Source of the DNA: Xanthomonas bromi
GTDB lineage: Bacteria > Pseudomonadota > Gammaproteobacteria > Xanthomonadales > Xanthomonadaceae
Length of the DNA stretch: 43,326 bases
Direction: 5' to 3'
Assembly (NCBI RefSeq): GCF_900092025.1
Contig: NZ_FLTX01000063.1
Location: forward strand, 1 to 43,326
How positions within the stretch are numbered: position 1 is the stretch's first letter; each line of letters begins with the position of its first letter. The position numbers were made by a program, and so were the translations under genes. Below the pieces are notes generated by a model. It saw only the letters and a program-made list of their open reading frames with translations, was not told where the DNA came from and did no database searches. Positions 1-8,057 of the stretch are shown here, in pieces.

Positions 1-42
1 GCTAAGAACCAGATCCCGTTACGATGCTATTTAGCCGATTCT

Positions 43-1602
43 TTACAATACCAGGCGCTTTTCTATACAAGTTAAGATGTCTCTAAAATCCTCTTGAAAT
101 TCGCGGCATATTACTGCTGCAATTTTATCCATAACTTTCTCGCGTGGCAGTCCAACGTGACTAGATATTTCATGAAATTCGTTGTGCTTTCCTGCCTGAA
201 GGCCGTACTCCATCAAGTCTGAAACTTCTTCCTGATCTATAGATAGTGAAGCTCCGATTTTATCGGAAACTTGTTTCGCTTTCTGCAACATCCATACTTC
301 AGGCCACGCTTCCCCGGGAAGATAGCAAACTCTATCAGAAAACCAAGTATCAAGATTGTTTAATGGCACTTCAAACATGCGTCTCGCGACGCCAAGATTA
401 TCTCTGATCTTTTCTGATTGATCACCATCGAATACTGCTAAATATTCCCGCTGATCCTCTCTAATTCGTGCCGCTGCAATTTGCCTTGAAATTGCAGCGG
501 CTGATCCAACTATTAAAACTTCAACGCGTGCCCTTAAAGCACTAGAGAGAGCTTCGAGGACTAATGAGCGTGCAACATCGTCCTCTACCATTACATATAG
601 TTCAGCTCTTGCTTCATCGCCCATTTTCCTAAAAGCAAACTCAGGCGAAATACCCTGTGTGACTTTAGTCTTGCCCGCAACGCTTTCCACGAAAAATCTT
701 GCGTCGTCAGGTAAGCTCTCGAAAACGTTTCTTGAATGCGTAGTGCAGATAATCTGTGTAGAGGTTTCTTTGCAAACTTCCTTCAATTTACGCATAAACA
801 ATTTCTGAGCTCGGGAATGTAAGCCAAGCTCTATTTCGTCCAGTACAAAAAGTGCTCCCTCGCCCGCAGCGTATATGTTTGAGAAAATTTCAAATAAAGC
901 ATTCTCTCCGGCACCCATATTAAAGCCGGAGTAGGTAACTCCCGCGCAGCGTACTACAGGTAAACTATAACGTGAATGCTCCAAATAACGAAAGTCATCG
1001 TATTTCTTGCTAAGAATATATCCAACCGATTCAGCGACCTTGTCCTCCCACCCCTTTTTTGCAACATCTTTAAAAACCCTTGAGTATGACCTGGACTGAC
1101 TTCTTTCGCTGTGAGGAACTATTCTTTCAATTCCAAGAAATAAGACATTTCTGTCAACTCTCTTATGATAATCATTCCATTTTCCGCCTTTCGCTTTTTT
1201 TCGGGACTGAGCGCCGATACCCTTGCCATCTGGCATTCGTTGAGTTTTTGCCCACTTGTCGTATGCTATGTTATATAGAATTTCAATTCCTTGAGGAGCA
1301 ACCTCTTGGGCGTGCTGTATGAAAAAGTCAGAGAATGTATAATAATTGACTTTTCTCCTGGGAAGAGAAAAGCCTTTAGGGGAATTATGAAAAGCACAAC
1401 ATGCCATCGCTAATATTGTTGATTTTCCTGCGCCATTTACACCAGCAAAAGCAACTATCGGGTAGTCAAAGCTGAGGGACAGGTTATTTACTCCTCTAAG
1501 AGAGCCTTTATTAAGATGTATTCCTCGCAGTAATGCCTTCGATAAATCGTTTGAAAACCATGACCTCAAGTCTTTATCTATCTTGCTCTCTCTGTACTTC
1601 AT
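43..1602 (-). CDS. OLD-like ATPase with TOPRIM-type C-terminal domain
   Basis: This 519-residue protein has an ABC/SMC-type ATPase half: Walker A GVNGAGKST at residues 54-62, a signature-like SGFNMGAGE near 225-233, Walker B LFVLDE at 251-256 and an H-loop histidine in TTHS at 289. It is followed by a TOPRIM-like segment with the acidic motif VMVEDDVARSL at about 337-347 and FDGDQ at about 391-395. That order matches the OLD (overcoming lysogenization defect) family, in which an ATPase is joined to a metal-dependent nuclease, often with anti-phage activity. The ATG at 1602 is preceded by a strong GGGGGA ribosome-binding site. The gene is visibly AT-rich against the GC-rich surroundings, which suggests horizontal acquisition. 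No GajB/UvrD-like helicase partner is visible, so it is either a stand-alone (class 1-like) OLD or its partner lies left of base 1. Defence function is inferred, not shown. Confidence 0.8.
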   Translation of the reverse strand: MKYRESKIDKDLRSWFSNDLSKALLRGIHLNKGSLRGVNNLSLSFDYPIVAFAGVNGAGKSTILAMACCAFHNSPKGFSLPRRKVNYYTFSDFFIQHAQEVAPQGIEILYNIAYDKWAKTQRMPDGKGIGAQSRKKAKGGKWNDYHKRVDRNVLFLGIERIVPHSERSQSRSYSRVFKDVAKKGWEDKVAESVGYILSKKYDDFRYLEHSRYSLPVVRCAGVTYSGFNMGAGENALFEIFSNIYAAGEGALFVLDEIELGLHSRAQKLFMRKLKEVCKETSTQIICTTHSRNVFESLPDDARFFVESVAGKTKVTQGISPEFAFRKMGDEARAELYVMVEDDVARSLVLEALSSALRARVEVLIVGSAAAISRQIAAARIREDQREYLAVFDGDQSEKIRDNLGVARRMFEVPLNNLDTWFSDRVCYLPGEAWPEVWMLQKAKQVSDKIGASLSIDQEEVSDLMEYGLQAGKHNEFHEISSHVGLPREKVMDKIAAVICREFQEDFRDILTCIEKRLVL

Positions 1603-1730
1603 ATATCCCCCTGATTGTTCGAAATAAATTACAAAAAAAGACCCATTGGCGGCTTTTCAAATTCAAATCTGCTAACAGTCAAATTTCCAGTGGAATTGGT
1701 GTAAAACGGACAAAACGGAGTCAGATTTAC
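1603..1730. other. AT-rich junction between the ATPase and nuclease genes
   Basis: This 128-base spacer is AT-rich like the ATPase gene and ends abruptly at the GC-rich nuclease gene. It contains ACGGAGTCAGATTTAC at 1715-1730. That resembles the GGGTCAGATTTTTAGG sequence found on the minus strand around 10933-10946, so both may be scars of the same kind of mobile element. The resemblance is short and could be chance. It must also hold the promoter of the ATPase gene, but I do not see a convincing -35/-10 pair. Confidence 0.35.
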
Positions 1731-2567
1731 TTACGAAGTTCCTCTGCACTTCGGGAACTGGACGCAGCCTAGGAAGTGCTCGCCGGTGCGCCGGTTCCTT
1801 CTCTGCACAAGCGCGCTGCCGCAGCGCGGGCAGCCGGGGGCGGGGATAGCCGCAGAGGCAGTGGACTCCGTGGCAGCAAAGACGGGTTCGACGCGTGCTG
1901 CTTGTGGTGCCGGTTGCGATGCGGCGTGTAGTTGCACCGTTCTAATCATTTCCAGCAGCCGCTCGCCACCAATCAACTCAATCGGTTTGCCCTCAGCAAA
2001 TCGCTCTGCGTCCTTCGTGTAGCTGCCGATGCAAGCGATCTTCACTGCATGCGCCTGGTGATGGGCGAGCAGGCCGAACATTTCGCGCACGACGCTGACG
2101 CCGACCTGTTGGCGCTTCCATTGCTTGCATTGCACCAGCGTGCGGCGGCCGTCTTTGCGCAGGATCAGATCGATGCCGCCGTCTGCGCCGCCTAATCCGG
2201 TCTCTTCGACGCTGTAGCCCTGGCGACGAAACGCTTCGCCCACCAACTGTTCGAACTGGCGCCAGCCACCGGCTGCCAGACTCTCCAGGGTGGTGCGTGT
2301 TTCCAGAAAGCGTCGCCGCCGGCGTACGCCCAGATAGGAACACAGCGCGGCCAGCCAGCAGATGCCGAGCAGCATCCACGCCCATGGCGCGAACATTCCA
2401 TTCGATTGCTGGGCTATCCCTTGCGACAGCATCCCGCCGTGCTGGGAGAACCACCAGCCGATGCCGTAGCGCACCCCAAGATACGCAACGATTCCCGCAA
2501 TGAGTCCGAGCGGCCACGGCAACGCGGCCAATGTTTCAAACCCGCTCTGTTTCTTTCTGCGTCCCAT
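1731..2567 (-). CDS. Membrane-anchored Mrr-type restriction endonuclease-like protein with zinc ribbon
   Basis: The 278-residue protein has two N-terminal hydrophobic segments (about 18-40 and 60-80), then an Arg-rich stretch, then an Mrr_cat-type nuclease domain (about 98-212). The PD-(D/E)xK-like core is visible as GGADGGID (Asp133) followed by LVQCKQWK (Gln146-Cys-Lys148). The C-terminus is a topoisomerase-type zinc ribbon, with cysteines at 246, 249, 268 and 274. Proteins with this layout are expected to sit in the inner membrane with the nuclease facing the cytoplasm. Mrr-domain proteins cut modified or foreign DNA, but the substrate of this membrane-tethered type is not known from the sequence. 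The ATG at 2567 gives a normal basic N-terminus. It lies beside the OLD-like gene on the same strand, but its base composition matches the chromosome, so the two may not have arrived together. Confidence 0.8.
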   Translation of the reverse strand: MGRRKKQSGFETLAALPWPLGLIAGIVAYLGVRYGIGWWFSQHGGMLSQGIAQQSNGMFAPWAWMLLGICWLAALCSYLGVRRRRRFLETRTTLESLAAGGWRQFEQLVGEAFRRQGYSVEETGLGGADGGIDLILRKDGRRTLVQCKQWKRQQVGVSVVREMFGLLAHHQAHAVKIACIGSYTKDAERFAEGKPIELIGGERLLEMIRTVQLHAASQPAPQAARVEPVFAATESTASAAIPAPGCPRCGSALVQRRNRRTGEHFLGCVQFPKCRGTS

Positions 2568-3045
2568 GCAAGAACCCCCATCCCAGGTTCGAACATACCC
2601 GCTGAAACGCGCGTTGTCAGCAAGCTAAGGATCTGGTTGCGATCTGCAGCCCATCAGATGGCGGAGATGAGGGGCCTCAATGCAACAGGCTTACGCAAAC
2701 GCCAATGCTTGAGTCCGCTCGCGCATCTCGCTGCTGGTTGCGTTGGTATCCGCGAGCCGGTCGGCGTTAACGGATGAGTGAGTCGCAAGCGTCACAGGCG
2801 TTCTGGAAACCGCTCATCGGTTCCCAGGTACGGAAGTCATGTTCGCCAACGAAGTGCGCATGCTTTTGCGCAGCGTGGGCCACCGCCCATCCCGTGCCCG
2901 AGACCTTCGTGGCCACAGCCGATCTGTGGAGAGGCGGCGGTGCACGGCGATGCGACTAGCGCTTGATGGCGCGACCGAGCGGGCTAGCCTGCCCGGTCAC
3001 GCAATGCGCGTCCCCGCGCCAGTCGACGAGGACGCGCAGGTCGAC
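2568..3045. other. Intergenic region, no gene recognised
   Basis: There are 478 bases between the nuclease gene and the beta-helix gene, both on the minus strand. The open frames crossing it have no recognisable domains and mostly continue from the opposite strand of the neighbouring genes. I see no convincing hairpin-plus-T-run terminator, tRNA or repeat. The region presumably carries the nuclease promoter near its left end. Confidence 0.5.
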
Positions 3046-4623
3046 TTACTTGATTTCCACCGCGCCCACGTCGCAAACGGCGGTGCTGCGGGCAACGCCA
3101 CGCTGGTCGATGTTGCGGCAGGTGTTGCCGAGATTGCGCACCGGGCTGTTGGCCGCGGGCAACTGGGTGAGCGTGGGGCCGCCGTTGGAAGCCGGTGCAG
3201 CCAGCAGCGGATCGGTTGCGCGTGCGAGGCCGGAGGTGATGCAACTGTAGCGCAACCCGCCTGCCGCCGAGTATTCGATCAGGTTATTGCCGGTGCTGCT
3301 CTGGTCGCTGCAGAAGGTCCGCTCGGTCTTGGAGTACAGGATGCTGTTGCGGATATCGAAGCCGCTACCGAACAACGTAGACCCGGGGGTGTTCTCGGCG
3401 AAGGTCACATTGTTGAAGTGCACCGTGGTCTTGCCCTGGTCGCCATTGGACGGCTGCCAACCCACATGCTGGATTGCAGCGCCCACACCCTTTGCGTAGT
3501 TGCCGTAGAAGGTGCTGTTGCTGACGTTGCAGGACGGGCCGTAGCAGTCCATATACAAGGCGCCGGCGTTGCTCTTTTCGGCGCGGTTGGAAATGAAGCT
3601 GGTTTCTTCGACGTTGATGATGCCCGGCGTGGTGATGGTGGTGCCGGAGTGCGTGGTATCGCCGAAGCCAAGGCTGATGCGCGCGCCGCCGGCCGGGCCG
3701 CCGTAGGCGATGTTGTTGGCAAAGGTCGAATAGCGCACGTCGATGGTGTCGGGCGCATAGGCCCACAGCGTCGCGCCGCCGCCGCTGTTGGCTGCCGTGT
3801 TGTTGCTTACCACAGCGCCGCAGACCGAGAGCGTGGCGCCGCCGGCCGCCGCGTTGAGGTAGCCGGCGAGCGTGGCGCCGTCGGTGTCGATCGCACCGCT
3901 GTTGCCGAACTGGTCGGCATCCGGGAAGCCGGCCGGCGCATTGATGGCCTGGTTGCCGACGAACTCCGAGTTGACGATGGTCAGGCGGCTGAGCTGCGTG
4001 TAGAGGGCACCGCCCAACCACGAGGTGTTCTTGGAGAAGGAGCTTTTGACGATGGTCACGTCGGTATCGCTGCCGGCAAAGATGGCGCCACCACCGATGC
4101 TGCTGCGGTTGCCCACGAACTGGGTGTTGATCACTTCCAGCTTGCCGCGGTAGTTGACATTGATCGCGCCGCCACCCCAGGTGCCGGGCGCGTACTGGGT
4201 GTTGGATGTCGGCTGCACGGAACTGCCATTCTGCAGCGTGAGGTTGCGCACCGATAGCGCGTTGCCGTTGTGCACCTGGAAGATGCGCACGGCCTGGCGG
4301 CCGTCCAGGGTGATCTTGCCCTGGCCATCGATCACCGTCGGCGTGCTGGAGCTGACATTGATGGTCTGGTTGACGGCGATGCTGGTCGCACCCGTACCGC
4401 AATTGAAGGTGACATAGCCGCCTTGCGCTACCGCAGTGGCGAGTGCGCTGGCGGTACAACTGGCCGCGGTGCCGTTGCCGACGACCACACCGGCGTTGGA
4501 ATGCACCCAGGGCTGAGGCGTGCCGCATTGCGCCACCGATGGCACGGCGGCGATGGCCGCACTGGTGGTGACGAGGGCAAGAAGTCCTGCCGTCACAGCG
4601 GTGACGTGAAGTGTTGAACGCAT
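3046..4623 (-). CDS. Secreted right-handed beta-helix protein (choice-of-anchor Q type)
   Basis: A 525-residue exported protein. The first 26 or so residues form a signal peptide (basic start, hydrophobic core, AIAA before the cleavage site). The body is built of repeated short beta-helix coils rich in Gly, Asn, Ser and Thr with motifs such as GGGAIFAGSD, GGALYTQLS and NSTFYGNYA, as in pectate-lyase-fold and polymorphic outer-membrane-protein-like proteins. The C-terminus carries the pattern GGPTLTQLPAANSPVRN followed by DQRGVAR and CDVGAVE, which is the choice-of-anchor Q domain. The protein is therefore likely extracellular or cell-surface bound. I see no catalytic signature that proves a polysaccharide lyase, so adhesion or carbohydrate binding is equally possible. 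The ATG at 4623 has an AGGAA ribosome-binding site about 10 bases upstream. Confidence 0.8.
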   Translation of the reverse strand: MRSTLHVTAVTAGLLALVTTSAAIAAVPSVAQCGTPQPWVHSNAGVVVGNGTAASCTASALATAVAQGGYVTFNCGTGATSIAVNQTINVSSSTPTVIDGQGKITLDGRQAVRIFQVHNGNALSVRNLTLQNGSSVQPTSNTQYAPGTWGGGAINVNYRGKLEVINTQFVGNRSSIGGGAIFAGSDTDVTIVKSSFSKNTSWLGGALYTQLSRLTIVNSEFVGNQAINAPAGFPDADQFGNSGAIDTDGATLAGYLNAAAGGATLSVCGAVVSNNTAANSGGGATLWAYAPDTIDVRYSTFANNIAYGGPAGGARISLGFGDTTHSGTTITTPGIINVEETSFISNRAEKSNAGALYMDCYGPSCNVSNSTFYGNYAKGVGAAIQHVGWQPSNGDQGKTTVHFNNVTFAENTPGSTLFGSGFDIRNSILYSKTERTFCSDQSSTGNNLIEYSAAGGLRYSCITSGLARATDPLLAAPASNGGPTLTQLPAANSPVRNLGNTCRNIDQRGVARSTAVCDVGAVEIK

Positions 4624-4978
4624 GGTGATGTTCCTGCTTGAGAAAGGGATCGGGGGAAAGGCGCGCTGTCAGCGCGCTAGGTCAACGGTCTCGATGACAC
4701 ATTTGCTACGAGCCGCGCTGCTGTTATCAGGGCGTTGCATGGTGCGCGATCGCACGCGTCGGTGTTCGAACGTAGCCTCCAGAACACCATGCGTCGATGT
4801 GGCGCCATCGCGCGAGCGCACATCGCTTCGTGCAGGCGGACCCTTGCGAGGGCAGCACACACGATGTTGCACTGCTGCATGCGATCACGACGCTGTGGGC
4901 AATGCGTCGCGGCATCGCGCGTTACCATGCAGACTTCTCGATTGTGTTGCGCTATTGGTGATACCTCACGCACCCCGC
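4624..4978. other. Divergent intergenic region
   Basis: 355 bases separate the divergently transcribed beta-helix gene and pseudouridine synthase gene. Apart from the palindrome at 4661-4677 I recognise nothing. An open frame runs in from 4622 in phase with the synthase gene, but it has no family similarity and is Cys/Arg-rich, so I treat it as non-coding. Confidence 0.45.
4661..4677. promoter_or_regulatory. Perfect 17-base palindrome upstream of the beta-helix gene
   Basis: GCGCGCTG and CAGCGCGC flank a single T, forming a perfect inverted repeat about 40 bases upstream of the beta-helix gene start. It could be an operator or a 5'-UTR hairpin. No regulator is adjacent, and GC-rich palindromes are common in this genome, so the assignment is weak. 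Confidence 0.3.
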
Positions 4979-5863
4979 ATGCACGATGGCACGCCGGCCA
5001 GCCGCTTCCAGTTGCCTGCCGGTCCGTGGGTCTCGGTCTTCGATGCACTGTGCGCGTGTTTTCCGGCGATCGCGGCCGAGCGTTGGCGCGACCGCTTTAC
5101 ACGCGGCCTGGTGCGTGACGCCAACGACCGCGCCTTGGCGCTATCGGCGCCCTATCGCGTGGGCGCGGAAATTCGCTATTTCCGCGAGGTCTGTAACGAG
5201 CCGGTCATTCCCTATGTCGAGACAGTGGTGCACGCCGACGCGGAACTGGTCGTCGCCTGCAAGCCGCACTTCCTGCCGGTCGCACCCGCCGGTGCGTACG
5301 TGCGCGAAACGCTGCTGACGCGACTGGTGCAGCGGCTGGAGAACTCCGCGCTGGTGCCATTGCACCGCATCGATCGCGAGACCGCGGGGCTGGTACTGTT
5401 CTCGGCGAACCCGGCCACGCGCGGTCTCTATCAGGCCTTGTTTCGCGAGCGGCGCATCCGCAAGCACTATCTCGCGGTCGCACCGCCACTCACAGGGCTG
5501 AGGTTTCCGTATGTGCACCGCAGCCGGCTGGAGCCGGGCGAGCCGTTCTTCCGCATGCGCGAGGCAATGGGCGAACCGAACAGCGAGACGGTGATCGAGG
5601 TGGTCGCACGCAACGCGGACAGCTGGACGTACCGGCTGGAGCCGGTCAGCGGGCGCAAGCACCAGTTGCGCGTGCATATGGCCGCGCTCGGCGCGCCGAT
5701 CCTGCACGATCGTTTTTATCCCGACCTGGAAGCCCAGCGGCCCGATGACCCGGAACGCCCGCTGCAATTGTTCGCACACGCGCTGGCATTCGATGATCCG
5801 ATTAGCGGGGAGCCGAGGGAGTTCACCGCGACTGTTGGGCCGATGCACATGAGAGCAGACTGA
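4979..5863 (+). CDS. RluA-family pseudouridine synthase
   Basis: A 294-residue protein of the RluA/RsuA-type pseudouridine synthase superfamily, which isomerises uridine to pseudouridine in rRNA or tRNA. The catalytic motif is PLHRIDRETAG, with the nucleophilic Asp at residue 132. The later conserved block GRKHQLRVHMAALGAPI is also clear. An N-terminal S4-like stretch (VSVFDALCACF onward) precedes the catalytic domain. I chose the ATG at 4979 because family similarity begins just after it, although the frame stays open to 4622. The exact target base cannot be read from the sequence. The next gene starts 15 bases downstream and may be co-transcribed. Confidence 0.85.
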   Translation: MHDGTPASRFQLPAGPWVSVFDALCACFPAIAAERWRDRFTRGLVRDANDRALALSAPYRVGAEIRYFREVCNEPVIPYVETVVHADAELVVACKPHFLPVAPAGAYVRETLLTRLVQRLENSALVPLHRIDRETAGLVLFSANPATRGLYQALFRERRIRKHYLAVAPPLTGLRFPYVHRSRLEPGEPFFRMREAMGEPNSETVIEVVARNADSWTYRLEPVSGRKHQLRVHMAALGAPILHDRFYPDLEAQRPDDPERPLQLFAHALAFDDPISGEPREFTATVGPMHMRAD

Positions 5864-5878
5864 CCGAAGGAGTGGGGC

Positions 5879-6585
5879 GTGCACCTTGATCCGATGCGCG
5901 ATGGTGGCGAGGTATCTGCCGGAAAGTCGATTGCCCGCGTGGCATGGGCATTGTCGTGGCTTGCGCTGGCTGTCGCCGCCGCCGAATTTGTGCGCCACGT
6001 GTACGTGAAATATGCCGCACTGGACTCGCCAGCGTATGGCATTTCCTCACCCGCCGCGGTTGGCTGTGGTGCCATCTTGGCGGCGGTGCGCTGGGCATTG
6101 CGCTCGGCACGTTGCAGTTCGCCACGCAACGCTGGCGCAAACAGGTCTGGGTGCATCGCTGGGTTGGGCGTGCGTATTTCGCCGGCATGCTAGTGGCACT
6201 GTTTGGCGCCACTGCGTTGATCGTTACCTCGCCTGCGCCGATGGCGATCCGCGTGGCCTTCGCGGCGACGGAAGCGGCATGGCTCGTGGTGGCGGCCTTG
6301 GGCCTGGTGTCCATCCGTCGCGGACATCTCGGTCGGCATCGCCGCTGGATGATGCGGGCGTATCTGGTAACACTGGCGCCGGTCGTGTTTTGCATCGCGC
6401 TCTACGCGGCGGTTGTGGCCGGCATGGCGCCGTCGCCTGCCACAACTGCAACGCTGCTCTGGGCCAGCTGGCCGGTGCCGTTGCTGCTACACGCCGTTGC
6501 AAGCGGTAGTGCAGATGCCAGAGGCCAGGGCGCGCGTCTGGGTGCTGCCCCGGCCGGTACCGGCATCGCACGGGATGCCGGCTGA
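5879..6585 (+). pseudogene. DUF2306-type membrane protein, interrupted by a -1 frameshift
   Basis: Two overlapping frames together spell one DUF2306-like integral membrane protein. The first frame, from GTG 5879 behind a GGAG site, encodes a hydrophobic segment and KYAALDSPAYGI. The second continues with FLTRRGWLWCHLGGGALG, a QF motif, WVHRWVGRAYFAG and further membrane helices to 6585. The switch falls at the T-run at 6042-6044: one additional T would make the reading continuous (GGC ATT TTC CTC ACC). The total length of 707 bases is one short of a multiple of three. Either this is a recent inactivating deletion or a homopolymer sequencing error. The function of DUF2306 proteins is unknown. 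Confidence 0.75.
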
Positions 6586-6616
6586 AACGGTTCCGGCGCA
6601 CCGCGCCGGTGGGGCC

Positions 6617-7072
6617 TCAACGCACCTTGTACAACACCGCCGCGCCGGGCCGGGGCTCGAACATCGGCACGGTCTGCTGCTTGAGCGCGGTGCCCGTGGC
6701 GTCCCACACCAGCGTTTCGACCGGGTAGTCGTCCTTGCGGGTCATCGCGCCGATCTGTTGAACGATCACGGTCTTGGCGGCCGGCACTTCCGGGTTCCAG
6801 GCGAACACGCCCGGGCGGCCGTAGAACACCGCCGGCGCAGCAGCATCCAGACGGCGGTCGGGGCACATCACCAGGCCCCGTTCCAGCATCACGCGCAGCG
6901 CGCCCACGGGCACGGCCTTGACGGTGGGGCTGGTGCGCTCGGTGCTATGGCCGGGGCAGACATTGGCCGAGCGGGTAATCATGTCTTCGGCGACTTGCCG
7001 GTCGGATTGGGCCAGCGCCGGCACGGCGGTGGTGGACAGGGCAAGCAGGGCAACAGCGGACGTCCAGTTCAT
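6617..7072 (-). CDS. Exported hypothetical protein
   Basis: A 151-residue protein beginning MNWTSAVALLALS with a clear signal peptide ending at ALAQ, so it is probably periplasmic. I chose the ATG at 7072 because a GAGGAG ribosome-binding site lies just upstream and the signal peptide starts there. The open frame itself extends to 7243, but the upstream residues are not signal-like. The mature part contains two cysteines (in VCPGH and MCPDR) that could form a disulphide. I do not recognise a family. It is convergent with the DUF2306 gene. Confidence 0.65.
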   Translation of the reverse strand: MNWTSAVALLALSTTAVPALAQSDRQVAEDMITRSANVCPGHSTERTSPTVKAVPVGALRVMLERGLVMCPDRRLDAAAPAVFYGRPGVFAWNPEVPAAKTVIVQQIGAMTRKDDYPVETLVWDATGTALKQQTVPMFEPRPGAAVLYKVR

Positions 7073-7279
7073 CGGCGACTCCTCATGAGATGGCACTCCA
7101 GAAACGGCGGCCCGGGTCCCCCGGCGCCGCCAGCAACGCGCCCAGATGCTAGCAAGCCGTTTGTTAAAGGCTGCCGATGGCAATACCGGCTGACTGACGC
7201 AGCGGCTGTCGGGAGACTCCTGATTGAGCGCGGTCAGCCACACCGTTAGCGTGCGCGCTGGACACTGCCGGACTGCACC

Positions 7280-7681
7280 GTGGAACGCGCCGACCTGATT
7301 GATTCACTGCTCATTGGCATGCGCCGGGCCGAAGCCCTGCGTGCGCAACCGTCCAGCTACAGCACTGCGCATAGCGCGCAGATGGCTGTCGATCATGGCA
7401 AGGCCGCCGACGCCGAGCTGGTGCTGTCGCTGTTCAACTTCAGTCCCGAGCATCTCAAGTTGCTGGGCAGTGCCGGAATCGAGGCGCTGGGCGAGATCGT
7501 CTGCCACGCCTGGGCGCTGCACGGCGGCAATAACGATGCGCTGATCCGCTGGTTTCGCGAACCGATGACCGCGCTGGACGGCCAGACCCCCGCCGCGTCG
7601 GTCCGTGTCGGCAGCCTCAAGGTGTTGCTGCTGGTGTTGCGCCAGCAGGTGGCGTGGGAGCTGCCCACGCGCTCGGCGTGA
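7280..7681 (+). CDS. Hypothetical cytoplasmic protein, possibly DUF2384 (MbcA/ParS/Xre)-like
   Basis: A 133-residue protein starting with GTG. The segment ALIRWFREPMTALDGQTPA near residues 85-105 resembles the toxin-binding domain of MbcA/ParS/Xre antitoxins (DUF2384), in which a W-x-x-x-P-x-x-A-L-G/D-G-x-T-P pattern is typical. The helical N-terminus could be the DNA-binding part. No RES-domain toxin is next to it, so it would be an orphan or have another role. The assignment rests on one motif and is tentative, but the open reading frame itself looks like a real gene. Confidence 0.5.
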   Translation: MERADLIDSLLIGMRRAEALRAQPSSYSTAHSAQMAVDHGKAADAELVLSLFNFSPEHLKLLGSAGIEALGEIVCHAWALHGGNNDALIRWFREPMTALDGQTPAASVRVGSLKVLLLVLRQQVAWELPTRSA

Positions 7682-8057
7682 GCCGCTGACAAAACGATTG
7701 CGTTCACGCCTGGCGGGCGTGGTCGGTGCTCGGTGCAGGCTCACAGACCGGTGATAGGCGCGTCGTCCATAGCCACCTGACGATTGCTCGCTACGTGTTG
7801 TTAGCCGCTCTCAGTGGCGAGGCGATGATGTGCGCGTTGCGTAGTGCCATGCATCTTGCGCGTCTTGCACAGCACGTTGGGCACTGGATTGCAGCAGGCA
7901 GTGCGATGCGCCGGGGAGTTGCTGTATGCAGCAGCCTTGCACGATGGCGCTGCTGCGCCTGCGGTGTTGCACCGCAGGCGCCGACGATCGAGTGCATCGG
8001 CCCCACGAAACAGCTGCGCGCACCGCCGCGGCGCCACTCGGCGGTGCGAAGGCGTAC
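7682..8057. other. Convergent intergenic region
   Basis: 376 bases lie between two convergent genes. The only structure I can support is the perfect hairpin at 7955-7981. No domain is recognisable in the short open frames here. Confidence 0.45.
7955..7981. terminator. Perfect 12-bp hairpin, possible terminator for the esterase gene
   Basis: GCGCCTGCGGTG, a three-base TTG loop and CACCGCAGGCGC form a perfect 12-bp stem about 75 bases past the stop of the minus-strand esterase gene. There is no T-run on either side, so it is not a classical intrinsic terminator. It could instead block RNase or separate the converging transcripts. Confidence 0.4.

Noticed and set aside
2576..2605. tRNA-like T-loop (GGTTCGAA)
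   Set aside because: The flanking bases do not pair into a T-stem and there is no acceptor or anticodon arm.
1..2640. AACCAGATC at 7-15 and GATCTGGTT at 2628-2636 as ends of an inserted element
   Set aside because: The match is only nine bases, does not extend, and the positions do not coincide with the base-composition borders.
2839..4257. 472-residue plus-strand open frame opposite the beta-helix gene
   Set aside because: The opposite strand encodes a signal peptide and regular beta-helix repeats; the plus frame has no features.
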